From: Syntrophus sp034006265
GTDB taxonomy: Bacteria; Desulfobacterota; Syntrophia; Syntrophales; Syntrophaceae
Direction of reading: 5' to 3'
Assembly (NCBI GenBank): GCA_034006265.1
Contig: JAVETB010000002.1
Location: 1-64,000 of the forward strand
DNA: 64,000 bases
Both the position numbers and the translations under genes were made by a program. Within the stretch, counting starts at the first letter, position 1. Each line of letters opens with the position of its first letter. A model generated the notes under the pieces. That model did not search any database. It was not told the DNA's origin and saw only the letters and a list, made by a program, of their open reading frames with translations. This document shows, in pieces, positions 18,528 to 25,552 of the stretch.

Positions 18528-19010
18528 ATGAAAGATGTTAATCGTATTCTTGTTGTAAGCTGGGTGACTCAATATTGTCAAACGTCGGTCCATTATGGAG
18601 TTTCACTGGCGGAGAAATATGGAGCCGATCTTTCCGTGATTCATATCGTGGATACGTTATGGATTCGGGGGTGGAGTTTGCCCACGATCTCACTCATTGA
18701 AGAGCGGAAGAGAGAATTGGAGAGAGAACAAGAAGAATTGAATAGAATTATCAACACCGAAAAAAAGAAGGGCATGACAATCAGAGAGTTTGTTAAGGAG
18801 GGTGATCCGGTCGAGGAAATCCTGAAAACGATTGAAGATGAAAAAATTGATCTGGTTGTTCTGCGTGCTCAGGAAGAAGGCCGTATAGAGCGTTTTCTTG
18901 TCGCCGGCAGCAATGATGCCATTATCCGGAAAATGCCCTGTTCCATTTTCTTAGTAAAAGCCGAACCGGCACCGGATGATGATTCACCGGAAGAGAGTGA
19001 TAAATCCTAA
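18528..19010 (+). CDS. Universal stress protein (UspA family)
   Basis: The 160-residue product has the single-domain UspA fold: an N-terminal strand (NRILVVSWVTQ), the helix after SVHYGVSLAEKYGADLSVIHIVD, a charged central helix, and the C-terminal signature DLVVLRAQEEGRIERFLVAGSN followed by the final strand PCSIFLVKAE. The G-x9-G(S/T) ATP loop is present only as an approximate VAGSND form, so nucleotide binding is uncertain. A strong ribosome site (AAGGAGG) precedes the ATG. It is the first gene behind sigma-54 promoter copy B and is followed by the deacetylase and acetyltransferase genes. Confidence 0.88.
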   Translation: MKDVNRILVVSWVTQYCQTSVHYGVSLAEKYGADLSVIHIVDTLWIRGWSLPTISLIEERKRELEREQEELNRIINTEKKKGMTIREFVKEGDPVEEILKTIEDEKIDLVVLRAQEEGRIERFLVAGSNDAIIRKMPCSIFLVKAEPAPDDDSPEESDKS

Positions 19011-19053
19011 GTTACCACCCTCTATGAAATTCACATGATGTTGAGGAACTGCC

Positions 19054-20187
19054 GTGCGTAATGTCTTAATGTATTCATCCGACCTGACGCAGCACGAATA
19101 TAAGCCCTCCCATCCGTTCAAACCCATGCGGGCAAAACTGATGTATGAGCTTCTCAACAGGTACGGGCTCCTCTCCGGAGAAAATCAGGTCATTGTTGAG
19201 CCCCGACTCATGGACGAGGAGCTGTTATATCTGTTCCACACGAGAGAATATATAGAACTCCTGAAGAAAGGCGAAAAGGGGGAGTTCTCTGTGGAAATGC
19301 TTTACGCTGGTCTGGGCACTGATGATAATCCCCTCTTCAGAACCATGTACCGGTATGCCTTGTCTGCTTCGAGTGCAACCGTTCAGGGCACGACGATGTT
19401 GTACCGGGGAAATGCCAGGTTTGTTTTCAACCCCTTTGGGGGATTTCACCATGCAGGGAAAAGCCGTGCTGAAGGCTTTTGCTATGTCAACGATATTGCC
19501 ATTGCGATTACCTGGCTTGTGAATGCCGGACAGAAGGTGGCCTATATCGATATAGATGCTCACCATGGCAATGGGGTACAGGAGGCCTTTTACGAGACCA
19601 ACAGAGTTTTAAATTTATCCTTACATGAGTCAGGAAAGACGCTCTATCCTGGATCCGGGTTTGAAGGAGAAATGGGGGCAGGGGAAGGCATCGGATATAA
19701 TGTGAATATCCCCCTTTTGGCAGGAACGGATGATGAGGTCTATCTCGTGGCCTTTGAAGCCCTCGTCCCCCCTCTCGTGAAGAGTTTCCGGCCTGATGTC
19801 GTTGTGGCGTGCATAGGCTGCGACACCCACTGGCAAGATCCCCTCACCCATCTCAATTTGACAAGCAACGGGTATAAAAAGGTGATCTCCATTATTAATG
19901 CGTTATCCCCAAAAATACTTGCCCTTGGTTCGGGAGGTTACAACGTGCATAAGACAGCCGCCCTCTGGACGCTGGCCTGGGCTGAGTTTTCGGGACTGCA
20001 GCCTTGCGACCTTTACTTAGGCCAGGTCGGTGGAATGATGTATGGACCTGAGACTGGCGTCGGACAACTTGATGACCCTCCGTTTGTCGTCCTTGGGCAG
20101 GAAAAAGAGCTTTGTACTGATCACACACTGCGTGTGATCGACTTTGTCAAGGACAACATCTTCCCTTTGCACGGAATAAAAGATTGA
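19054..20187 (+). CDS. acuC: AcuC-type histone deacetylase-family enzyme
   Basis: The 377-residue protein has the arginase/deacetylase fold of AcuC: GGFHHAGKSRAEGFCYVNDIAIA with the paired active-site histidines, the zinc-ligand motif YIDIDAHHGNGVQ, the second Asp ligand in CIGCDTHWQDPL, and the GSGGYN glycine loop. AcuC removes acetyl groups from lysines, classically to reactivate acetyl-CoA synthetase. The gene begins with GTG, 43 bases after the stress-protein gene, and the next gene encodes a Pat-type acyltransferase, so writer and eraser of lysine acylation sit together. The target proteins are not evident from the sequence. Confidence 0.92.
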   Translation: MRNVLMYSSDLTQHEYKPSHPFKPMRAKLMYELLNRYGLLSGENQVIVEPRLMDEELLYLFHTREYIELLKKGEKGEFSVEMLYAGLGTDDNPLFRTMYRYALSASSATVQGTTMLYRGNARFVFNPFGGFHHAGKSRAEGFCYVNDIAIAITWLVNAGQKVAYIDIDAHHGNGVQEAFYETNRVLNLSLHESGKTLYPGSGFEGEMGAGEGIGYNVNIPLLAGTDDEVYLVAFEALVPPLVKSFRPDVVVACIGCDTHWQDPLTHLNLTSNGYKKVISIINALSPKILALGSGGYNVHKTAALWTLAWAEFSGLQPCDLYLGQVGGMMYGPETGVGQLDDPPFVVLGQEKELCTDHTLRVIDFVKDNIFPLHGIKD

Positions 20188-20249
20188 ACGGCTGGGACAC
20201 TGCACAGCAAGGTTCACGTATAAAAGACACAGCAACGGAGGATAACAGA

Positions 20250-22937
20250 ATGAGCCGCATACAAGTGATGTTTGACCCTGAAGCAATAGCCCTGATCGGG
20301 GCAACGGATAAGCCGGGCGCGGTGGGAAGAACCATCCTCGAAAATCTGCTCCGGTCAAAGGAACGGAAGATATTTCCGGTAAACCCACTCAAAAAAACGG
20401 TATTGGATGTAAAGTGCTATCCCGCCATCGCGAACGTCCCCGAACATGTGGATCTGGCTGTCGTGGCAACCCCTGCCCGGTCAGTCCCTGAAACGCTTGA
20501 GGAATGCGGTCAGGCCGGCGTCGAGGGGGTGGTCATCATCTCTGCCGGGTTCAAAGAAATCGGTGAAGAAGGCAAGCAGTTAGAAAGGGAAATTGACCGG
20601 ATCAGGAAAAAATATGGGATGCGCATCATGGGACCAAACTGCCTCGGTTTCGTAAGACCCGCCCTGGGCATCAATGCGACCTTTCTCCGGGGGAATCCTC
20701 CGCCTGGAAACATTGCCTTCATTTCTCAGAGCGGCGCCCTCGGCAGCGCAATACTTGATTGGGCGGTCAGCGCCGAGATAGGCTTCAGCCTGTTTGCATC
20801 ACTCGGTTCCATGGTCGATATCGACTTCGGCGACATGATTGACTTCCTGGGAGATGACCCGGCTACCAGAAGCATTCTGATCTATATGGAAGGCGTGGGA
20901 AACGCGAGAAAATTCATGAGTGCGGCCCGGGCTTTCGCCAGCCGCAAACCGATCATTATATTGAAGCCGGGGCGATTTGCAGAAAGTGCAAGGGCGGCCC
21001 ATTCCCACACAGGAGCGATGGCAGGGGACGACGCGGTCTATGAAGCAGCCTTCAAGAGGGCCGGTGTTGTGCGGGTCGGGGAAATAGCGGAACTCTTCAA
21101 TGCTGCCGAGGTTCTCGATTCGAAGAGGCTGCCGGCCGGTCCGAGGCTCGCCATAGTCACCTGTGCCGGCGGACCCGGCGTGATGGCCACCGACGCTCTT
21201 ATGTCCCTGGGTGGAGAACTGGCAGAACTCACTGAGGAGAGCATGAAGCAACTCAACGCATTTTTACCATCCTACTGGAGTAAGTCCAACCCTGTTGACG
21301 TGCTTGGAGACGCAACCGTCGACAGGTTCACGAAAGCGCTCACCATATGCCTCGACGACCCCGCAGTGGACGGGGTGCTCGTCATTTACGTACCGATGGA
21401 CGCTGCCCCTTCAACCCAGCTTGCGCAAGCGGTGACCGATAAAGCAAAAATTGTCCGGAAGCCGGTCATCACAACGTGGATGGGGGGAAAAGATGTCGAG
21501 GAAGGGAGAAACATATTTGTTGAGAACAGCATCCCGCAATACGACACTCCGGAGGAGGCTGTCAGAACTTATGTGAATATGTGCAGGTACAAGAAAGATC
21601 TCGACGAGCTCTATGAAACCCCTGACGTGCTGCCGGCGCACGAAGCAACCTCGAAAGATCATCTGACAGAGCTTCTCAAGATGGCCATCAAAGAAGGACG
21701 AACGCTTCTCAACGAGGAAGAGTCCAAGGATTTTCTCATGGCCTACCGTATCCCGGTTACGATGGCCCGGATCGCTCAAGATCCGGATGTGGCGGTAAGT
21801 ATAGCAGATAAGGTGGGCTATCCGGTCGTTATCAAGGTCGTCTCACCTGACATCTCCCACAAAAGCGATGTCGGCGGCGTCATCATGAGCATCGATTCAA
21901 GCGCCGCCCTGAAGGAAGCCTATGAGCAGTTGATGATGAGGATGAAGGAACGCGCCCCGAATGCGGCCATAACGGGCGTAGCTGTTGAAAAAATGGTTAC
22001 CGACATAGATTACGAACTCATTCTCGGGGCCAAGAAAGACAAGGATTTCGGCTCGGTCATCCTCTTCGGGATGGGGGGAACGATGGCGGAGTTTATCAAA
22101 GATTTTTCAATTGGCCTTCCCCCGCTCAATCAGACCCTGGCAAAGATGTTGATGCAGGACACCAGGGTATACAAAATGCTCCAGGGCTTCCGGGGCAAAC
22201 CGGCAGCAGATTTCGAAGTGCTCGAGGAAATCCTGGTCAATTTTTCCAATCTGATCGTCGACTTTCCCGAAATAGCGGAAATCGACATAAACCCTCTCGC
22301 CATATCCAATGGCGAAGCCTCCGCCCTCGACGCGCGAATCATTATTGACAAGAATTATGACGCCACTGGCCGATCGCCTTATCCACACCTGATTATTACT
22401 CCCTATCCGACGAGGTACATCACACCCTGGCAACTTTCGGATGGAACCAAAGTTCTTCTGAGACCCATACGGCCTGAGGACGAGCCCGCAGAGCACGAAA
22501 TGCTCTCTTCGTTGTCTGACGAGACCTTGAGGACCAGGTTCTTCTCCATCTTTAAAAATATAACCCATGAGTGGCTTATCCTTTTCTGTAATATCGACTA
22601 CGACCGGCACATGGCGATCGTTGCCGAACTGGAGGAAAATGGAAAGAAAAGTATGATCGGGGTTGCTCGACTGATTATGGATCAGGACCTGACATCCGGC
22701 GAAATAGCCATTCTCGTGCAGGATCGGTTTCAGCGTAAACGCCTTGGATCTAAATTCGTAGAGATGCTTATCGGGATAGCGCGCGAAAGGGGTCTTGGGG
22801 TTATCCGGGCAGATGTCCTCACCGAAAATGAGTCCATGCTCACCGTCTTCAAGCGTTTAGGTTTTACAACTCAATATGTTCCGGGCGGCACGAGTGAAGC
22901 CGTGTTGAAGCTGAAAGAGCAGGAGACTCCGGGATAA
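20250..22937 (+). CDS. Pat-type protein: ADP-forming acyl-CoA synthetase domains fused to a GNAT acetyltransferase
   Basis: The 895-residue protein has an N-terminal CoA-binding Rossmann domain (AIALIGATDKPGAVG), a succinyl-CoA-ligase-like domain, an ATP-grasp domain (VGYPVVIKVVSPDISHKSDVGG) and a C-terminal GNAT domain from about residue 730 (LRPIRPEDEPAEHEM; acetyl-CoA loop QDRFQRKRLGSKF). This matches lysine acetyltransferases of the Pat/PatZ group. Both histidines that carry phosphate in true ADP-forming synthetases are present (His253 in HSHTGAMAG, His537 in SHKSD), so the synthetase half might still work. GGAGG precedes the chosen ATG; an upstream in-frame ATG overlaps acuC. It lies 62 bases after acuC. 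Confidence 0.9.
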   Translation: MSRIQVMFDPEAIALIGATDKPGAVGRTILENLLRSKERKIFPVNPLKKTVLDVKCYPAIANVPEHVDLAVVATPARSVPETLEECGQAGVEGVVIISAGFKEIGEEGKQLEREIDRIRKKYGMRIMGPNCLGFVRPALGINATFLRGNPPPGNIAFISQSGALGSAILDWAVSAEIGFSLFASLGSMVDIDFGDMIDFLGDDPATRSILIYMEGVGNARKFMSAARAFASRKPIIILKPGRFAESARAAHSHTGAMAGDDAVYEAAFKRAGVVRVGEIAELFNAAEVLDSKRLPAGPRLAIVTCAGGPGVMATDALMSLGGELAELTEESMKQLNAFLPSYWSKSNPVDVLGDATVDRFTKALTICLDDPAVDGVLVIYVPMDAAPSTQLAQAVTDKAKIVRKPVITTWMGGKDVEEGRNIFVENSIPQYDTPEEAVRTYVNMCRYKKDLDELYETPDVLPAHEATSKDHLTELLKMAIKEGRTLLNEEESKDFLMAYRIPVTMARIAQDPDVAVSIADKVGYPVVIKVVSPDISHKSDVGGVIMSIDSSAALKEAYEQLMMRMKERAPNAAITGVAVEKMVTDIDYELILGAKKDKDFGSVILFGMGGTMAEFIKDFSIGLPPLNQTLAKMLMQDTRVYKMLQGFRGKPAADFEVLEEILVNFSNLIVDFPEIAEIDINPLAISNGEASALDARIIIDKNYDATGRSPYPHLIITPYPTRYITPWQLSDGTKVLLRPIRPEDEPAEHEMLSSLSDETLRTRFFSIFKNITHEWLILFCNIDYDRHMAIVAELEENGKKSMIGVARLIMDQDLTSGEIAILVQDRFQRKRLGSKFVEMLIGIARERGLGVIRADVLTENESMLTVFKRLGFTTQYVPGGTSEAVLKLKEQETPG

Positions 22938-22938
22938 G

Positions 22939-23621
22939 GTGAAATGGCCGATGGCCGATTTTGCGGGAGAGCGTTCTTGGGGTTACAACCCCTCGCACAT
23001 CTTTTCGGTTGAAACCAACTACGGAGGCCCTTTGGCGTTCAAGAAATTCGTCAAACGCTCTCACGAGCATCACATTGCGGTAATCCTCGACACCGTTTAC
23101 AACCATTTGGGCCCCAGCGACCTCGATCTTTGGCAATTCGACGGCTGGTCCGAGAACAATCGCGGCGGAATCTACTTCGATAACGACGAACGGGCAGAGA
23201 CGCCGTGGGGAGCTACCCGGCCCGATTACGGACGTGGCGAGGTCCCGTTCGATTCCCCCTTGACAACGCCTGGATGTGGCTCGATGAGTACCACCTGGAC
23301 GGTCTACGCTTCGACAGCACGATTTACATTCGCACCGCCAATGGCACCGATGGTCCCGGAAGCTACCACCTGCCCGATGGATGGAGCATACTGCAGGAGA
23401 TCAACAGCCTGGTCACTCAGAAATTCCCCGGCAGGATCACGATCGCTGAGGACTTGCAGAACAACGATTGGCTCACTAAAGACATCGGAGCCGGAGGCGC
23501 GGGGTTCGGTTCGCAATGGGATGCCGACTTCGTCCACCCCATCCGCCAGGCGGTGATCACCCCCCAGGATGAACAACGCTCGCTCGCGGCCATCCGCTCA
23601 TCGAAGCCGGTCAAGAACGCG
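22939..23621 (+). pseudogene. GH13 alpha-amylase-family remnant with frameshift
   Basis: The fragment begins directly after the Pat stop codon and lacks its N-terminus. GH13 landmarks are visible: WGYNPSHIF, strand-4 AVILDTVYNHLGPSDLDLWQ, DNDERAETPWGATRPDYGRGEV, then in the next frame MWLDEYHLDGLRFDST (nucleophile region) and RITIAEDLQNNDWLTK (acid/base Glu). A single extra base near 23245 would explain the frame change. The sequence ends in the middle of the domain (about SSKPVK) and becomes kinase-like. Similar proteins are described as glucan branching or trehalohydrolase-like enzymes. Confidence 0.75.
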
Positions 23622-23774
23622 CCTCTGAAGATCTATTCGGGGGTAACTGTGATTCCGGGAATTATCCGGACGCACCGCGGCGCCATCACGGTGGAGAGTG
23701 AACTGGGACAGTGGAGTGCCTCCCGTCTTTTTTTCCCTGCATCTGGTGAAGAGTTTCTCCCTAGAGCTACTTGA
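23622..23774 (+). pseudogene. Histidine-kinase C-terminal remnant fused to the GH13 fragment
   Basis: The frame of the GH13 fragment runs on into GVTVIPGIIRTHRGAITVESELGQ...ASRLFFPA, the last part of an HATPase domain. It closely resembles the kinase at 16417-18219 (ILGIVRTHNGGVTVESEPGRGSTFRVFFPA), also at the DNA level. The similarity continues into the intergenic control module that follows, so this is the tail of a second, diverged copy of a kinase-plus-promoter block whose 5' part was replaced by GH13 sequence. Confidence 0.65.
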
Positions 23775-23907
23775 TATGGAATGAAAGGAGAACTCCGCTT
23801 TTCCACTTCAAACGATCAATTCCGTCATCATGAAAAGTGATCTGGATCTGACGATCATATTGCAATCCTGAGCACTTGCTGCCTGGTGCTCCTTGAACGA
23901 AAGCATG

Positions 23908-24054
23908 CCTCACTATGTTGAGGTTCCACCAAATGCTGAGGGCCGGATGAATCTTTTCATGCCTTCCCCTGTTCCCTCCAGCCAATCTAATCTCCCGTTA
24001 ATATAGATGAATCCATCATTATGAGTTTCCTTTGGCTATTGGCAAGTCATTTGC
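23908..24054 (+). promoter_or_regulatory. Sigma-54 promoter with upstream TGAGG boxes, copy C
   Basis: The palindrome CCTCA-N6-TGAGG spans 23908-23923, with a second TGAGG at 23937. The -24/-12 element TTGGCAAGTCATTTGCT (24039-24055) has GG at 24041-24042 and GC at 24053-24054. The distance of 121 bases from the first TGAGG to TGGCA is identical to copies A and B. The predicted start near 24066 almost coincides with the first ATG of the next gene. Confidence 0.78.
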
Positions 24055-24069
24055 TGTTATCATATTATT

Positions 24070-24375
24070 ATGATCCTTATGACCATACAAATGAAGGTCG
24101 GTTCTGAGAAACACACGGAGTTGTCGCAGGCGATTGCTTCACTGTCCGGTTTCATAAGGATGGAGAAGGGATGCCGGTTTTGCGACTTCTGCCGGAGTAT
24201 CGAAGATGAAAATCGATTTTTTCTTCTTGAAAAATGGGATACCTGGGAAAACCTGATGACCCACTTGAAATCGGAACATTTTAGAGTGCTCAGGGGGGCG
24301 ATGAACCTTCTCAAAGAGCCCCATGAAATGATGTTCCACACTACTTTAGACCCGAAAGGGTTGGAGAAAATTTGA
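24070..24375 (+). CDS. Antibiotic biosynthesis monooxygenase (ABM)-like small protein
   Basis: The 101-residue product has the ferredoxin-like fold of the ABM family: strand MTIQMKV, helix EKHTELSQAIASLSGFIRMEKGCRFCDF, strands NRFFLLEKWDTWENLMTHLKSEHFRVL. Such proteins are quinol monooxygenases or heme/quinone-handling factors; a specific reaction cannot be inferred. No ribosome site precedes the ATG at 24070, and the sigma-54 transcript is predicted to start about 4 bases before it, so translation may be near-leaderless or start at the ATG at 24079. It is the first gene behind promoter copy C. Confidence 0.7.
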   Translation: MILMTIQMKVGSEKHTELSQAIASLSGFIRMEKGCRFCDFCRSIEDENRFFLLEKWDTWENLMTHLKSEHFRVLRGAMNLLKEPHEMMFHTTLDPKGLEKI

Positions 24376-24514
24376 TGGATAAATTGTTTCTTACCGACGT
24401 CTTGGCTGCGGTGGTGTCGTGATCTTGAAAATATTTACGGTACCCATTGAAAAGCAGGACGCCGTCGACCCGAAATTTTTTTTAACAACACATTGGAATG
24501 AAAGGAGAAAAAAA

Positions 24515-25069
24515 ATGAAACAAGCAAGCATGAAAATTCTTTTCGTCGTATGCATGGCCGTGATCATAGGAATTTTACCGGTTTCCTCTTACGCAGCCAC
24601 AGCCAATGAGATCGATGCCAGCGTCAATGCATCCCTCGACCGCTTTGTCAAGGAAGTCAAGGGCGCGCAGGAGTTTCTCGATGCCGCTAAAGGGGTTCTT
24701 ATAATGCCTGGGGTCATCCAGGGTGGGCTCGTCATCGGCGCTGAGTATGGAGAAGGAGCGTTAAGGATCGGTGGAAAAACGGTCGCTTACTACAACGTCG
24801 TTTCCGGATCTTTCGGCTATCAGATCGGGGCCCAGAAGAAGGACATCATCCTTGTCTTCATGGATGATGCGGTCCTGGAGAAATTCCGTAACAGTGAAAA
24901 CTGGCGAGCGGGTGTCGATGCCAAGATAACCGTGGTTAATGTAGGCGCTGATGAATCCTTAAACACGATGAAATTCCAGCAGCCTGTTGTCGGGTTTGTC
25001 TTTGACCAGAAAGGGCTTATGGCCGGCGCCACGATAGAAGGCTCGAAATTTTCCAAACTGAAAAAGTAA
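24515..25069 (+). CDS. SYLF-domain (Ysc84-type) lipid-binding exported protein
   Basis: The 184-residue protein begins with a signal peptide (MKQASMKILFVVCMAVIIGILPVSSYA, cleavage likely after SYA), followed by a SYLF domain: LDRFVKEVKGAQEFLDAAKGVLIMPGVIQGGLVIGAEYGEGALRI, then YYNVVSGSFGYQIGAQKKDIILVFMDD. SYLF proteins bind membranes and phosphoinositide-like lipids; bacterial members are periplasmic and of unclear role. GGAGAA lies before the chosen ATG. An upstream in-frame start at 24419 would bury the signal peptide. Confidence 0.87.
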   Translation: MKQASMKILFVVCMAVIIGILPVSSYAATANEIDASVNASLDRFVKEVKGAQEFLDAAKGVLIMPGVIQGGLVIGAEYGEGALRIGGKTVAYYNVVSGSFGYQIGAQKKDIILVFMDDAVLEKFRNSENWRAGVDAKITVVNVGADESLNTMKFQQPVVGFVFDQKGLMAGATIEGSKFSKLKK

Positions 25070-25113
25070 ATAAAAAACAGCTATAAAAGAAGACCACGGA
25101 GACAGGCTCCCCA

Positions 25114-25157
25114 CCCCACCCACTGCCGGATGAATTTATTGCCGGCAGTGGGTGGGG
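25114..25157. other. Perfect 16-bp hairpin between the SYLF gene and a small membrane protein gene
   Basis: The arms CCCCACCCACTGCCGG (25114-25129) and CCGGCAGTGGGTGGGG (25142-25157) pair perfectly around a 12-base AT-rich loop. There is no T-run after it, so it is not a classical rho-independent terminator. It ends about 14 bases before the ribosome site of the next gene, and could limit read-through, protect the 3' end of the SYLF transcript, or control translation of the small gene. Confidence 0.7.
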
Positions 25158-25181
25158 CGAGCACCCAGGAAGGAGGCTCAC

Positions 25182-25331
25182 ATGTTGTGGACAATTGCTT
25201 TAATTCTCATCATCCTATGGCTGCTGGGGATGGTGACCGGCTATACAATGGGTTATTTCATTCATATCCTGCTGGTCGTCGCCATCGTTGTCATACTGAT
25301 CAGAGTTATTCAGGGGCGGAGACCTATTTAG
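25182..25331 (+). CDS. Lmo0937-type 49-residue membrane protein
   Basis: A short gene with a strong ribosome site (GGAAGGAGG, then ATG 6 bases on) encodes MLWTIALILIILWLLGMVTG, a second hydrophobic stretch YFIHILLVVAIVVILIRVI and a polar end QGRRPI. Two membrane helices joined by a Gly-rich turn are typical of the lmo0937 family of small membrane proteins, often linked to envelope stress. It lies downstream of the SYLF gene, separated by a strong hairpin. Confidence 0.8.
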   Translation: MLWTIALILIILWLLGMVTGYTMGYFIHILLVVAIVVILIRVIQGRRPI

Positions 25332-25552
25332 CATTGAAGTTAGCCAATTTTTACCGGATTTCCGGAGGATCGACTTTCGGAAATCCGGTGTTAAAAAAAG
25401 ATTACCCAAAAGTTGAGAGATGCCGCAGGTCAGTTAACCAAAATTTTCTGTATCTGCCGCTCTTTGACAATCATGATAAGTTTTTGATTCTCTTTATGTT
25501 TCATCAATTTGGAGTTTTCTATTCCAGATAGATCCTCAAAAAAGGCTTGAAA

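Noticed and set aside
23240..23260. GTTCGATTCCCCC resembling a tRNA T-loop
   Set aside because: No acceptor stem or anticodon arm can be built around it, and it lies within the GH13 fragment at the frameshift point.
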